A stretch of DNA of 64,000 nucleotides from an uncultured Prevotellaceae bacterium (GTDB lineage Bacteria; Bacteroidota; Bacteroidia; Bacteroidales; Bacteroidaceae), in contig ONNV01000004.1 of assembly GCA_900319225.1 (NCBI GenBank), positions 62,001 through 126,000 on the forward strand, in the 5' to 3' direction. The notes under the pieces are model-generated. The model was not told where the DNA came from and did no database searches. It saw nothing but the letters and a program-made list of their open reading frames with translations. Below are positions 18,826-28,476 of the stretch, one piece after another. Each line of letters starts with the position of its first letter. Position 1 is the stretch's first letter. The position numbers and the translations under genes are program-made.

Positions 18826-20046
18826 ATGAAAGATAAGACTTGTTTGCGCTTGGAAGAGATAGCAAGTGCTATTGCCCAGGCCGATGCCGGACGTATGGAT
18901 CCGCAGTTGTCCGCTAAGGACAGAGAGATTATGGAACAGGCGTGTGTAACCCTCCGTGAGGCTGAACGCAGCGCCATAGTGAATGTTGAAACCGGACTTG
19001 TAGAAAGGTTTCTGGACAGCTCTGACAGAATAAACCTGCAGGCAAAGGAGATACGTTCGCTGGTCACCAGGATGAATAAGATTCCCAAATCACTAGACAT
19101 TACCGAGACCGTGATAAAGGAGTGCGTCAGGGTGCTCAAGGCCATTGCTTTGTGGTGCACTATGCTGTTCCTGCTGGTTTACATGGCGGGGTGCTCATCA
19201 ATGACCAAGGCTCAGCTTAAGCGGGTCAACGCATTGACCGTAGTCAGTGACTCTGCCGTAACCGGCCCCGGAAGCATATTCCGCATGCTTGATGAGGTCC
19301 GCATGGAACGTGGGCTCATATACGCGGCCTCACTGCAGGGGGCCGATACCCGCATCCGTGAACTCAACGGTCTGGCCGATGCCACCGCCCAGCAGTCCCG
19401 TTTGGCTGTTAAGGCCGATGTCTGTGTAAATATCCTTGACAGCTATATACGCGCCCTCCGCTCCGTAAGCAATGATGCCCGATGGAAACGTAACGGCACT
19501 GAACTGAGAGGGATAGGCCGTAACATGGATTCACTGGCCATAGCCTACAACAAGCTGGATTGGGGTACTCTCTATGAGCCTGGCATTGCCAAACAGATAG
19601 GTAAGACCAGCGGCTATCTGGCTGAACAGTACGGTAAACGTCGCCAACGTAAGGTTGTAAAGGATATTCTGATACATGGCGACACTCTTGTTGATGCCTG
19701 TGTAAAGACTCTTGCGGAGGCTCTTAAATCAGACCAGTTCAAGTCTCTGATAGAGAATGAGCGCACAGGATTGGAGAACAACTACCGTGCATATCTTAAC
19801 TCAACATCATTGACAGGGACCACTCCCTGGCCGGAGTTTGACCGCAAATACATGGAATGCCGCATCAGGCTGGAGAGAGCCGAGTCTATGCGCCGCCAGT
19901 GTATCACAATGATTCAGGCCTTTAACCGCGCTCACCACGCTCTGCTCAAAGAGATGGATAACCGCAAGACCTACACTGAATTTGCCGATGAACTCTATGA
20001 ACTTAACCGTCAGATTGTTGCCTTATCGGAACTCCTATCAGAATAG
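18826..20046 (+). CDS. Unrecognised mostly helical protein with an internal membrane segment and lipobox-like motif
   Basis: 406 aa from ATG 18826. The first 100 residues are charged and helical (LRLEEIASAIAQADAGRM). A hydrophobic segment follows, ALWCTMLFLLVYMAGCSS, which looks exactly like a lipoprotein signal with lipobox YMAGC, but with its Cys at residue 123 instead of near 20. The remaining 280 residues are alpha-helical with possible coiled coils and no motif I recognise. It could be a single-pass membrane protein with an internal anchor, or a fusion of a small cytosolic protein gene to a lipoprotein gene. It stands alone between the cysK terminator and a small convergent frame. No function is proposed. 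Confidence 0.6.
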   Translation: MKDKTCLRLEEIASAIAQADAGRMDPQLSAKDREIMEQACVTLREAERSAIVNVETGLVERFLDSSDRINLQAKEIRSLVTRMNKIPKSLDITETVIKECVRVLKAIALWCTMLFLLVYMAGCSSMTKAQLKRVNALTVVSDSAVTGPGSIFRMLDEVRMERGLIYAASLQGADTRIRELNGLADATAQQSRLAVKADVCVNILDSYIRALRSVSNDARWKRNGTELRGIGRNMDSLAIAYNKLDWGTLYEPGIAKQIGKTSGYLAEQYGKRRQRKVVKDILIHGDTLVDACVKTLAEALKSDQFKSLIENERTGLENNYRAYLNSTSLTGTTPWPEFDRKYMECRIRLERAESMRRQCITMIQAFNRAHHALLKEMDNRKTYTEFADELYELNRQIVALSELLSE

Positions 20047-20061
20047 ATAGGCGTTTATGGG

Positions 20062-20364
20062 TTAGCGGGGGCTATAGTAGATTATCCGGGCTTGAACGGA
20101 TTTGCCGGGAACAACGGCGTGGGGTTGGATGCTGGTCAGGTCTATCCTTATAAGTCCGTTGCCTACTTGCATTATGATTGGATCAACATGCACTCCGTTC
20201 TCTGTTGAGGGCATTACACCTTGTGCAATCAGGTTATACTTCCTGTCATAATAGACCATGCATCTGTTCCGGTTGTAAGTATAGCTAATATGAATGGCAG
20301 CGGTAAAGATAACGCTTCTTTCTATATAAAATGCCATTGTTGCAGATATCATTTGGATTATCAT
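20062..20364 (-). CDS. Small hypothetical protein, possible gene
   Basis: A 100-aa frame on the minus strand, convergent with the previous gene. The C-terminal 60 residues (YDRKYNLIAQGVMPSTENG, GLIRIDLTSIQPHAVVPG) read like genuine protein, and it fills an otherwise empty 420-bp interval. The first 25 residues are hydrophobic and could be a membrane segment or mis-assigned start. I found no TAnnTTTG box upstream on this strand, so confidence is low. Confidence 0.35.
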   Translation of the reverse strand: MIIQMISATMAFYIERSVIFTAAIHISYTYNRNRCMVYYDRKYNLIAQGVMPSTENGVHVDPIIMQVGNGLIRIDLTSIQPHAVVPGKSVQARIIYYSPR

Positions 20365-20421
20365 GATAAGGTAGGACTGAAAAATTTTTCAAATTGTTGG
20401 TGGTGTTTTGCATAATTGCAC

Positions 20422-20429
20422 TAATTTTG
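20422..20429 (+). promoter_or_regulatory. -7 box of the leu operon
   Basis: TAATTTTG matches the -7 consensus and lies 39 bp before the leader peptide start, so transcription would include the leader and attenuator. Confidence 0.6.
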
Positions 20430-20468
20430 CGGCGGATTTAAAGACAAAAAGAAAGTAAGATCAGATTT

Positions 20469-20540
20469 ATGCGACTGCTAGGCTTGATTATTATTCTATC
20501 AATTATTATCATTCCGGGGTTCCGGTGTGAGAGAGCCTGA
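20469..20540 (+). CDS. Leu/Ile-rich leader peptide of the leu operon
   Basis: A 23-codon frame begins MRLLGLIIILSIIIIP and ends ERA before TGA at 20538. It has four Leu and seven Ile codons, including runs of three and four consecutive Ile. It lies 107 bp upstream of leuA and is followed by mutually exclusive hairpins, the standard layout of an amino-acid attenuator. When charged Leu- or Ile-tRNA is scarce, a ribosome would stall here and allow antitermination. That both amino acids are sensed fits the presence of a citramalate synthase-like enzyme in the operon. Confidence 0.85.
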   Translation: MRLLGLIIILSIIIIPGFRCERA

Positions 20541-20620
20541 CGCATATATCTGATAAGAAAACGATAATATAACAGATAACGATAAAGCCTTTCTCACACA
20601 AGTGAGAGAGGCTTTTTTGT
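20525..20620 (+). promoter_or_regulatory. Transcription attenuator of the leu operon
   Basis: The terminator stem is 20584-20597 with 20602-20615 (AAAGCCTTTCTCAC against GTGAGAGAGGCTTT, one wobble), followed by a T-run. GTGTGAGA at 20525-20532, overlapping the end of the leader peptide frame, is the exact reverse complement of TCTCACAC at 20592-20599 in the left terminator arm, so it can act as the competing partner. Stalling over the upstream Ile codons would leave the antiterminator free to form. Confidence 0.8.
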
Positions 20621-20646
20621 TTGACCAACATTAACTAAACAATAAA

Positions 20647-22173
20647 ATGACAGACAGACTGATTTTTTTTGACACCACACTCCGGGACGGCGAACAGGTC
20701 CCGGGCTGCCAGCTCAACACCATTGAGAAGATTGAGGTGGCACGCCAGCTCGAGCAGTTGGGCGTGGATGTTATTGAGGCCGGATTCCCGGTAAGCAGCC
20801 CGGGTGATTTCAACTCAGTAGTGGAGATATCAAAAGCCGTGAGCAACCCCATTATCTGCGCCCTGACCCGTGCCGTAGAGGCCGATATAGACGCAGCCGC
20901 CGATGCCCTGCAGTACGCCAGGCTAAAGCGTATCCACACCGGCATAGGTACAAGTGATGAGCACATCCGTTACAAGTTCAACAGCACTCGCGACGAGATA
21001 CTGGAGCGTGCCGTGGCAGCCGTAAAGTATGCTGCGTCCAAGCGCTGTGAGGTTGAGTTCTATGCCGAGGATGCCGGACGTACGGACAACGAGTATCTGG
21101 CCCGCGTGGCAGAGGCTGTGATCAAGGCCGGCGCTACCATAATAAACATACCCGATACCACGGGTTACTGCCTGCCCGATGAGTTCGGAGCCAAGATAAA
21201 GTATCTGATGGAGCATGTGGACGGACTGGCTAACGGAAAGGCCATACTCTCCACCCACTGCCACAATGACCTGGGTATGGCAACAGCCAACACTATGAGC
21301 GGCGTGCTTAACGGAGCCCGTCAGGTTGAGGTTACCGTAAACGGAGTGGGCGAGAGGGCCGGAAACACATCACTTGAGGAGATTGCAATGATCCTTAAGT
21401 GCCATCATGACATACCTTTGGATTGCGGTATCAATACCCAGAGAATTACCGCGGCCAGCCGTCTGGTATCATCACTCATGAGCATGCCGGTGCAGTTCAA
21501 CAAGGCTATTGTGGGCCGTAACGCATTTGCCCACTCCAGCGGCATACATCAGGATGGTGTGCTTAAGAACACAAGCACGTATGAGATAATCAACCCTAAG
21601 GACGTGGGCCTGGAAGAGGCCAACATAGTACTGACCGCCCGCTCGGGACGAGCCGCCTTGAAACACCGTCTCACAGCGCTGGGCGTAAAGGTTGATGCAG
21701 TGGCAATGAACCGCATATATGAGGCTTTCCTCAAGCTTGCCGACAAGAAGAAGGAACTTACCGATGATGATATACTGATGCTTGCCGGTGCGGATTTATC
21801 GGCCAAGAAACATGTCAGGTTGGAGGCTCTCCAGGTTACCACAGGTAAGGGTGTTGTGCCCGATGCCACTATTCGTCTCAATGTGGACGGTGAGGTGTTC
21901 AGTGCTTCATCTACCGGTAACGGACCGCTGGATGCATCGATAAAGGCGCTCAAAAAGATAATCAAGCGCACCATGACACTTAAGGAGATGACAATCCAGG
22001 CTCTCTCAAAAGGATCGGATGATGCCTGTAAGGTGCATATGCAGGTTGAGAATGACGGACACCTCTATTACGGATTCGGGTCAGATACCGATATCGTTAC
22101 CGCCAGCGTGGAGGCGTATATAGATTGTATAAACAAATTCAGACCTGAGAACGATGGGCAAGACACTCTTTGA
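20647..22173 (+). CDS. leuA: 2-isopropylmalate synthase
   Basis: 508 aa. It condenses acetyl-CoA with 2-oxoisovalerate in the first committed step of leucine synthesis. The HMGL-like TIM barrel starts [14 protein letters not shown] and includes the metal-binding HCHNDLGMA and [14 protein letters not shown] motifs. The C-terminal LeuA dimer/allosteric domain (about 390-500) is complete, so leucine feedback inhibition is expected. First gene after the attenuator; its last 20 bp overlap leuC. Confidence 0.93.
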   Translation: MTDRLIFFDTTLRDGEQVPGCQLNTIEKIEVARQLEQLGVDVIEAGFPVSSPGDFNSVVEISKAVSNPIICALTRAVEADIDAAADALQYARLKRIHTGIGTSDEHIRYKFNSTRDEILERAVAAVKYAASKRCEVEFYAEDAGRTDNEYLARVAEAVIKAGATIINIPDTTGYCLPDEFGAKIKYLMEHVDGLANGKAILSTHCHNDLGMATANTMSGVLNGARQVEVTVNGVGERAGNTSLEEIAMILKCHHDIPLDCGINTQRITAASRLVSSLMSMPVQFNKAIVGRNAFAHSSGIHQDGVLKNTSTYEIINPKDVGLEEANIVLTARSGRAALKHRLTALGVKVDAVAMNRIYEAFLKLADKKKELTDDDILMLAGADLSAKKHVRLEALQVTTGKGVVPDATIRLNVDGEVFSASSTGNGPLDASIKALKKIIKRTMTLKEMTIQALSKGSDDACKVHMQVENDGHLYYGFGSDTDIVTASVEAYIDCINKFRPENDGQDTL

Positions 22174-23548
22174 TAAGATATGGGACACACATGTAGTGCA
22201 GGCTATCCCCGACGGTCCTACACAGCTGTACATAGACCGTCTGTACTGCCATGAGGTTACCACACCGCAGGCTTTTGATACCATACGTGACAAGGGTTGC
22301 GGCGTGCTGCGCCCGGAGCGTGTAGTTGCCATGCCTGACCACAACACTCAGTCTGACTGCGCTGACCGCATAGATGATCCGGTGGGCCGCAAGCAGGTGG
22401 AGACACTTGAGCAGAACTGCCGTGAGTTTGGCATAAGGCATTTTGGGCTGGGCACGCCTGATAACGGTATTATCCATGTGGTGGGCCCGGAGAAAGGACT
22501 CTCACTGCCGGGAATGACCATTGTGTGCGGTGATTCACATACATCAACCCACGGTGCTATTGGTGCCATCGCAATGGGTATAGGTACATCCGAGGTGGCC
22601 CAGGTGCTGGCATCGGAGTGTATCCTGCAGCGTAAGCCGGGGACCATGCGTATAAATATAGAAGGTACGCTGGCCGATGGTGTAACGGCAAAGGATGTGG
22701 CACTCTATATCATGGCGCAGATGACCACATCGGGTGCTACGGGCTATGCCGTTGAGTATGCCGGACAGGTTATTCGCGACATGAGCATGGAGGGGCGCCT
22801 TACACTGTCCAACCTGTCAATAGAGATGGGTAGCCGTGCCGGCCTGATTGCCCCTGATGAGACCACGTTCAGCTGGCTCAAGGGGCGTGAGTTTGCACCC
22901 AAGGGTGCCGATTGGGATGCTGCGGTCAACCAGTGGCGGCAGCTGCGTACTGATGACGATGCGGTATTTGACCGTGAAGTTACCTACAATGCCGATGATA
23001 TTGCGCCGCGTATCACATACGGAACCAACCCTGGCGCAGGTATTGCCATTGACGGAACGGTTCCTACATATGAGTCTGTTTCCGTTCAGGAGCGTGAACA
23101 GCTGAAAGTGCAGCTGGATTACATGCAGTTCAAGCCCGGTCAGAAACTGGAGGGCACACCTGTGGACTGGTGTTTCCTGGGTGCATGCACCAACGGACGT
23201 ATTGAGGATTTCCGTGCTTTTGCCAGCGTGGTACAGGGGCGCCATAAGGCTCCGGGCGTTACTGCATGGCTGGTTCCCGGATCATGGGCCGTACGCCGCC
23301 AGATAATAGAGGAGGGTATAGACAAGATACTGGAGGATGCAGGTTTTGAGCTGCGTCTGCCGTCATGCTCGGCCTGTCTTGCCATGAATCCTGATAAGGT
23401 GCCGGCCGGCAAGCTGTGCATATCAACCTCAAACCGTAACTTTGTAGGACGTCAGGGTCCCGGAGCCAGGACCGTGCTGGCCAGTCCGCTCACTGTGGCT
23501 GCCAGTGCCGTGACAGGCGTAATTACTGACCCCCGTAAACTCTTATGA
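22154..23548 (+). CDS. leuC: 3-isopropylmalate dehydratase large subunit
   Basis: 464 aa, full length for bacterial LeuC of the aconitase family. With LeuD it isomerises 2- to 3-isopropylmalate (and can act on citramalate). Fe-S ligand cysteines are visible in [11 protein letters not shown] and in [10 protein letters not shown]; the HTST-type substrate segment is [13 protein letters not shown]. The start overlaps leuA by 20 bp and the end overlaps the next gene by 4 bp, so the block is translationally coupled. Confidence 0.95.
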   Translation: MGKTLFDKIWDTHVVQAIPDGPTQLYIDRLYCHEVTTPQAFDTIRDKGCGVLRPERVVAMPDHNTQSDCADRIDDPVGRKQVETLEQNCREFGIRHFGLGTPDNGIIHVVGPEKGLSLPGMTIVCGDSHTSTHGAIGAIAMGIGTSEVAQVLASECILQRKPGTMRINIEGTLADGVTAKDVALYIMAQMTTSGATGYAVEYAGQVIRDMSMEGRLTLSNLSIEMGSRAGLIAPDETTFSWLKGREFAPKGADWDAAVNQWRQLRTDDDAVFDREVTYNADDIAPRITYGTNPGAGIAIDGTVPTYESVSVQEREQLKVQLDYMQFKPGQKLEGTPVDWCFLGACTNGRIEDFRAFASVVQGRHKAPGVTAWLVPGSWAVRRQIIEEGIDKILEDAGFELRLPSCSACLAMNPDKVPAGKLCISTSNRNFVGRQGPGARTVLASPLTVAASAVTGVITDPRKLL

Positions 23549-25686
23549 CTATGGAGAAGAAGATGAGTATAGTGGAATCAACCTGTATTCCCATAAACAT
23601 AGACAACTGCAATACGGACCTTATCATACCGGCCCGATACATGTCATCCACCACGCGTGACCTGGGCTATTTTGGTGATGCGTTCATGCATGATTTGCGC
23701 TATGATGCCGCCGGCTCCCCGGTGACTGATTTTGTACTGAATAGGCCCGAATACAGCGAACGCCCCAGTAAGGGCTGTCATGAGATTGTGATAGCAGGTA
23801 CCAACTGGGGCTCCGGATCCAGCCGTGAGCATGCTGCGTGGGCTATTGCAGGTTATGGCATCAGGGTAATCATATCGGACCGTTTTGCCGATATACACCG
23901 CGGCAACCTGCTCAACTGCTTTGTGCTGCCGGTTACCGTGAGCACGGCATTCCGTAATGAGCTGGCCAAAACCGTTATGAATGATCCTGCCGCCGTGGTA
24001 CGTGTGGACCTGGAGCAGCAGACGGTAACCAACACCGTAACCGGGCATTCTGAGAAGTTTGATATAGATGCATACAAGAAACACTGCTTGCTGAACGGCT
24101 TTGATGACATTGACTATCTGCTTAGCCATAAGGCCGACATAGAGGCTTATGAGGGCCGTGCCGTACGCGGACGTTACATAGAGATACTGGATACCACGCT
24201 GCGTGACGGTGAGCAGACATCGGGTGTAAGTTTCTCGGCACAAGAGAAACTGAGCATTGTACAGTCACTGCTGTCGGACCTTAACGTGGACCGCGTGGAG
24301 ATTGCGTCGGCTATGGTATCGGACCGTGAACAGGATTGCGTACGCGGTATTGCCGATTGGGCTGCCCGTAACGGATATACTGACCGTCTTGAGGTGCTGG
24401 GATTTGTTGACCAGAACCGGTCGGCCGATTGGATCCTGGGTGCCGGATGCCGCGTGATGAACCTGCTCTGCAAGGGTAGCCTTAAGCATGTGACCGCACA
24501 GCTGGGTAAGACTGCCTCCGAGCATATCAAGGATATACTGAGTACCGTAGAGTACGCCGTGAGCCGAGGCATGGAGGTGAACGTCTATCTTGAGGACTGG
24601 AGCAACGGCATGAAACGCTCACCCAAGTATGTGTTTGACCTTATGGATGCCCTTATTACGATGCCTGTCAGGCGCGTTATGCTGCCCGATACGCTGGGTA
24701 TCCTCAACCCTGACACTACACTTGAGTACTGCCGCCGTATGGTGGAGCGCTACCCCTCAATGCATTTTGATTTCCATGCCCATAATGACTATGACCTGGC
24801 TGTGGCTAATGTGTTTGCAGCTGTCAAGGCAGGCGTAAAGGGCGTTCATGTTACCGTTAACGGTCTGGGTGAGCGTGCAGGAAACGCCCCGTTGAGCAGC
24901 GTGATGGCTATGCTCAAGGACCAGATGGGGGTTGAGACGGGTCTGCGTGAGAGCTGCCTGTTCAAGGTGAGCCGTAAGGTTGAAATGGATAGCGGCATAC
25001 ATATCCCGCATAACATGCCTGTGGTGGGTGAGTTCGTGTTTACTCAGTGCGCTGGAGTTCATGCTGATGGTGACAAGAAGGATAACCTCTACTATAATGC
25101 CCTGTTGCCGGAGCGTTTCGGGCGCGTACGTGAGTATGCTCTGGGTAAGAACAGCGGTAAGGCCAACATCCAGATGAACCTTATGGCTATGGGTATAGAG
25201 CTTGATGAGGAGTCCATGCGCAAGGTTACTGACCGTATCATTGAACTGGGCGTCAAGAAGGAGCAGGTTACGCAGGATGACCTCCCATACATTGTGCATG
25301 ATGTTTTGCACCACGAACAGGAGGAGCAACGCATCCGCATACTTAACTATTCGCTCAGTCTTACACAGGGTCTGCGCCCGCAGGCTACCGTCAAGATTGA
25401 GATTGACGGCAAGGCTTACCAGGATGCCGCAACCGGTGACGGTCAGTATGACGCTTTTGTTCGTGCACTGCGCAAGATATACTCCGGTCTGGACAAACCG
25501 TTCCCGGTACTGACCAACTATACGGTGTCAATCCCGCCCGGCGGCCGTACCGATGCCTTTGTGCAGACCATAATCACATGGAGTTTCCATGGTACTGAGT
25601 TCAAGACACGCGGTCTTGATGCTGACCAGACCGAGGCGGCTATTAAGGCTACTGTCAAAATGCTTAATAAAATTGAGACAATGTAA
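23545..25686 (+). CDS. Fusion of 3-isopropylmalate dehydratase small subunit (LeuD) and citramalate/isopropylmalate synthase-like enzyme
   Basis: One uninterrupted 713-codon frame. Residues 1 to about 200 are LeuD: the swivelling-domain motif [17 protein letters not shown] is present. After a short linker ([10 protein letters not shown]) residue 210 begins a second enzyme, [18 protein letters not shown], with the HMGL-like barrel motifs [12 protein letters not shown] and [12 protein letters not shown] and a C-terminal LeuA-type allosteric domain (about 575-713). In related Bacteroidales I know these as adjacent separate genes. The second part is a divergent LeuA paralogue, probably (R)-citramalate synthase (pyruvate plus acetyl-CoA) feeding isoleucine, though homocitrate or isopropylmalate synthase activity cannot be excluded. 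LeuCD is the next enzyme in the citramalate route, so the fusion joins successive steps. Confidence 0.85.
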   Translation: MTMEKKMSIVESTCIPINIDNCNTDLIIPARYMSSTTRDLGYFGDAFMHDLRYDAAGSPVTDFVLNRPEYSERPSKGCHEIVIAGTNWGSGSSREHAAWAIAGYGIRVIISDRFADIHRGNLLNCFVLPVTVSTAFRNELAKTVMNDPAAVVRVDLEQQTVTNTVTGHSEKFDIDAYKKHCLLNGFDDIDYLLSHKADIEAYEGRAVRGRYIEILDTTLRDGEQTSGVSFSAQEKLSIVQSLLSDLNVDRVEIASAMVSDREQDCVRGIADWAARNGYTDRLEVLGFVDQNRSADWILGAGCRVMNLLCKGSLKHVTAQLGKTASEHIKDILSTVEYAVSRGMEVNVYLEDWSNGMKRSPKYVFDLMDALITMPVRRVMLPDTLGILNPDTTLEYCRRMVERYPSMHFDFHAHNDYDLAVANVFAAVKAGVKGVHVTVNGLGERAGNAPLSSVMAMLKDQMGVETGLRESCLFKVSRKVEMDSGIHIPHNMPVVGEFVFTQCAGVHADGDKKDNLYYNALLPERFGRVREYALGKNSGKANIQMNLMAMGIELDEESMRKVTDRIIELGVKKEQVTQDDLPYIVHDVLHHEQEEQRIRILNYSLSLTQGLRPQATVKIEIDGKAYQDAATGDGQYDAFVRALRKIYSGLDKPFPVLTNYTVSIPPGGRTDAFVQTIITWSFHGTEFKTRGLDADQTEAAIKATVKMLNKIETM

Positions 25687-25698
25687 AATCATTCCAAT

Positions 25699-26757
25699 AT
25701 GAAACTTAAGATTGCTGTTTTGGCCGGTGATGGTATCGGCCCGGAGATAATGGAGCAGGGTGTGGCTGTTACAAGTGCCATTGCCCGCAAGTTCGGACAT
25801 GAGGTTGAGTACCACGAGGCTATATGCGGTGCTCATGCCATAGACCTGGTGGGTGACCCGTTCCCGGATGAGACTTTCCGCACCTGCATGGAGTGTGATG
25901 CGGTACTGTTTGCCGCCGTGGGTGACCCCAAGTATGATAATAACCCAACATCAAAGGTTCGTCCGGAGCAGGGCCTTCTGGGCATGCGTAAGAAACTGGG
26001 CCTCTACGCCAATATCCGTCCTATTGAGACTTTTGACTGTCTGATACATAAATCTCCCCTTAAGGATGAGATTGTTCGCGGTGCTGATTTCATCTGCATA
26101 CGTGAGCTTACGGGCGGCATGTATTTCGGCCCTAAAAAAGAGGGAACCGATGAGGCTTTTGATACGAATCTGTACTCCCGCGCTGAGGTGGAGCGTATTC
26201 TTCGCGTCGGATACAAGTATGCCATGGCACGTAAGAAACACCTTACCGTGGTTGACAAGGCTAATGTGCTGGCAAGCTCACGTCTGTGGCGTAACGTGGC
26301 AATGGAGGTGATGAAGGAGTATCCTGAGGTTACTACAGATTTCATGTTTGTGGATAACGCCTCCATGCGTATGATCCAGGAGCCTTGTTTCTTTGATGTT
26401 ATCGTTACCGAGAATACCTTTGGTGATATATTGACCGATGAGGCATCTTGCATATCGGGTTCTATGGGATTGCTGCCAAGTGCTTCTACTGGTGAGCATA
26501 CTCCTGTGTTTGAGCCGGTTCATGGTTCTTGGCCTCAGGGTAAGGGACTTAACATTGCAAATCCTTTGGCTCAGATTCTTAGTGCGGCTATGATGTTTGA
26601 ATACTTTAGCCTTAATGACGAGGGGGCTCTTATCCGCAAAGCCGTACAGGCATCAATTGACGCTAATGTACGTACTCCTGAGATTCAGGTTGCCGGCGGT
26701 GGGCAGTTTGGTACTCGTGAAGTTGGTCAGTGGATTGTTGATTATATACTGCGATAG
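25699..26757 (+). CDS. leuB: 3-isopropylmalate dehydrogenase
   Basis: 352 aa, NAD-dependent beta-decarboxylating dehydrogenase of the isocitrate/isopropylmalate family. GDGIGPEIM at the N-terminus, the [12 protein letters not shown] substrate loop, and [19 protein letters not shown] are conserved. It oxidises 3-isopropylmalate to 2-oxoisocaproate and, in the citramalate route, methylmalate to 2-oxobutyrate. Last gene of the attenuated operon, 12 bp after the LeuD fusion. Its last codons and stop are part of a 13-bp sequence that is repeated 10 bp further on, just before a palindromic element. Confidence 0.94.
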   Translation: MKLKIAVLAGDGIGPEIMEQGVAVTSAIARKFGHEVEYHEAICGAHAIDLVGDPFPDETFRTCMECDAVLFAAVGDPKYDNNPTSKVRPEQGLLGMRKKLGLYANIRPIETFDCLIHKSPLKDEIVRGADFICIRELTGGMYFGPKKEGTDEAFDTNLYSRAEVERILRVGYKYAMARKKHLTVVDKANVLASSRLWRNVAMEVMKEYPEVTTDFMFVDNASMRMIQEPCFFDVIVTENTFGDILTDEASCISGSMGLLPSASTGEHTPVFEPVHGSWPQGKGLNIANPLAQILSAAMMFEYFSLNDEGALIRKAVQASIDANVRTPEIQVAGGGQFGTREVGQWIVDYILR

Positions 26758-26783
26758 TCTTAATAAACAAACTGCGATAGTCT
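26748..26783 (+). repeat. 13-bp direct repeat spanning the leuB stop codon
   Basis: ACTGCGATAGTCT occurs at 26748-26760 (containing the leuB TAG stop) and again at 26771-26783, directly before compound palindrome A. The ten bases between are TAATAAACAA. It may be a target duplication or insertion scar. Confidence 0.85.
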
Positions 26784-26784
26784 A

Positions 26785-27034
26785 GGGAAACAGAGGGGTA
26801 TGGGTCCCAGGGACAATGCCCTCCCACAACAGATTGTATCTATTCCGAAACTTAGGAGTAAACTCCACGTTCCAGAATAGATACAATCTGTCGCGGGCCC
26901 CATTGTCCTCCGTCCAATGGGAGGACCTTCTTTTATTTTGCTTCGCAAAAAAGGCGCCCTCCGGTCGCGTCCTTCGGACTTGGTCTCGCGTGGGTGCGAG
27001 AGTCCCTGGGGCCCATACCCCTCTGTTTCGCTCG
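26785..27034 (+). repeat. Compound structured palindrome, copy A
   Basis: Outer stem: 26788-26814 with 27002-27028 (27 bp, one T·G mismatch). Inner stem: 26831-26845 with 26875-26889 (15 bp, perfect) around a 29-nt apical region holding the hairpin GGAGTAAACTCC. Conserved unpaired blocks are CAATGCCCTCCCACAAC before and GTCGCGGGCCCC after the inner stem, then hairpin TCTCGC/GCGAGA. Compared with copy B it carries about 70 extra bases with hairpins GTCCTCC/GGAGGAC and TTTTGC/GCAAAA. The right end reads CTCTGTTTCGCTCG as in copy B. It could be a structured RNA or a hairpin mobile element. Confidence 0.85.
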
Positions 27035-27131
27035 CTTAGCTGGGGGTATTATATTGAGAATCTGATATAATGAATACGCTCTCCTGTGTGTTAAAAACTG
27101 TTAATCGTAGTATCGGTAAAAATTTAGGTTA

Positions 27132-27164
27132 TATATTTGCGGTGTATTAGTGAATTAATACACC
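27132..27164 (+). promoter_or_regulatory. -7 box and adjacent 9-bp inverted repeat
   Basis: TATATTTG (27132-27139) is followed at once by GGTGTATTA (27141-27149) and its perfect reverse complement TAATACACC (27156-27164). The repeat covers the expected transcription start of the propeller lipoprotein gene, so it may be an operator or a 5'-UTR hairpin. The rest of 27035-27288 is AT-rich with no other feature seen. Confidence 0.55.
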
Positions 27165-27288
27165 GAATCATTCTTTTGTTTGTTGCAAAAAAGTTGAGTT
27201 TTTGTGAAAGGAATGGGCGGTTTTGGATACTAATTATATGTAATCTGAATTTTTCAGTTCTTTTTTGGTCTAACCTTTTATAATTATA

Positions 27289-28476
27289 ATGATGAAAAAA
27301 ATTGGATTTTTTGTTTGTGCTATGCTGGGGTTTGCCGGTTGTGCCGAAGTTGTTACCCAGGATGTTCCTTTTATTGATGATGCCGATGCCGTTGAGGTTG
27401 CCTTTGAGGATGTGGCTACTGATGTGAAGATTGTGCCTTTGATATCGGATGAACCTATCGGGGCTTGCCGTCGTATGGTTTGTTATGACAACGAGGTGCT
27501 GATGTCCGATAACAGCGGCGAGTATGTCTACTACTTTGTTGACGGAAAGCTTGTGTCTACGCTTCATGCAGTAGGACGTGGTCCCGGTGAGTATACCAGT
27601 GTTTCACATTTTACATACTCGCCCAAGAAGAAGGAGTTGTGGATTTCCACTGTGGGTGATCCGGACAACATTCTTAATCTGACAAATATGACGGTTATGA
27701 AATACTCTGTCCCTGATATGAAATATAAGGGCAAGATGAGTGTTGAGGGGCTGATTTCACATCTTTCATGTGTTGATGGGGATAAGATCCTGACTGTCGG
27801 CTCTCCTTTAAAGATTTCAAGTCTCACCGAGGAGTCTGTTGATACCTGCCGTATTAACCTTGTTGACTCTGAGAGCGGTGAGACTATCCGCAGGTTGTGT
27901 GACGTATCCTATTATGACTATCTGCAGAGCGATATCATGCAGGCTCCGGGTGAGAACATGAGCGTCAATGTCTGTGTGGGCGGCTATATCAACAAGATAT
28001 ACCATATTGAGGGAAACCGTACTCAGATGCCTTTTGCCTTTACATTCGGCGTAAAGAGTATTCCTGAAAAGTATTTTGACCTTGGTCAGCCTACCGCAAT
28101 GGCTCTTACGGGTATTTTACAATACTTTATGTCTGATGAGGCAAAGGATTGCCTGGAGGGTGGTTTCTTCCCGATCGTTGATGGTGACAGGTACTCTTTC
28201 TGGTATCACAAGGCTCTCTCTTCATATCGTGACCACTATTTCAGATATGAGAATGGTGATATCGTGAATTACTGCGGTTTCCGTGGCAAGGGTATGAATG
28301 CTCCTGTATTGCCCAAGAGCGTGGCCGGCAAAGGTTATGTAGCTATTATTGAGGGTGATCCGGAGTCTGTGTTTGATGACACAAAGGAGCGCAGCAAGTT
28401 CTCGGCGGATCTGGAGAATACCATGAAGACCCAGTACCTGAACAACCCCGTGCTAGTCTACTACAACATCAAGTAA
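27289..28476 (+). CDS. 6-bladed beta-propeller lipoprotein
   Basis: 395 aa (ATG 27289 or the next codon 27292). Lipoprotein signal with lipobox LGFAGCAE, Cys near residue 18. The sequence has the repeating hydrophobic-aromatic pattern of the Bacteroidetes 6-bladed propeller lipoprotein family: ICRRMVCYDNEVLMSDNS-like first blade, then HAVGRGPGEYTSVSHF, which is a family hallmark. Members are found in many copies in gut Bacteroidetes with unknown ligands; a surface or periplasmic binding role is likely. The gene stands alone between two same-orientation copies of the compound palindrome, and its stop codon lies in the left flank of copy B. Confidence 0.75.
   Translation: MMKKIGFFVCAMLGFAGCAEVVTQDVPFIDDADAVEVAFEDVATDVKIVPLISDEPIGACRRMVCYDNEVLMSDNSGEYVYYFVDGKLVSTLHAVGRGPGEYTSVSHFTYSPKKKELWISTVGDPDNILNLTNMTVMKYSVPDMKYKGKMSVEGLISHLSCVDGDKILTVGSPLKISSLTEESVDTCRINLVDSESGETIRRLCDVSYYDYLQSDIMQAPGENMSVNVCVGGYINKIYHIEGNRTQMPFAFTFGVKSIPEKYFDLGQPTAMALTGILQYFMSDEAKDCLEGGFFPIVDGDRYSFWYHKALSSYRDHYFRYENGDIVNYCGFRGKGMNAPVLPKSVAGKGYVAIIEGDPESVFDDTKERSKFSADLENTMKTQYLNNPVLVYYNIK

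Noticed and set aside
24757-25329. 190-codon minus-strand frame opposite the synthase domain
   Set aside because: Antisense shadow of a conserved enzyme; no promoter or domain.
26816-27070. Short frames inside palindromic elements A (and 28617-28892 across B)
   Set aside because: They cross long inverted repeats, have no start context and are not conserved between copies A and B.
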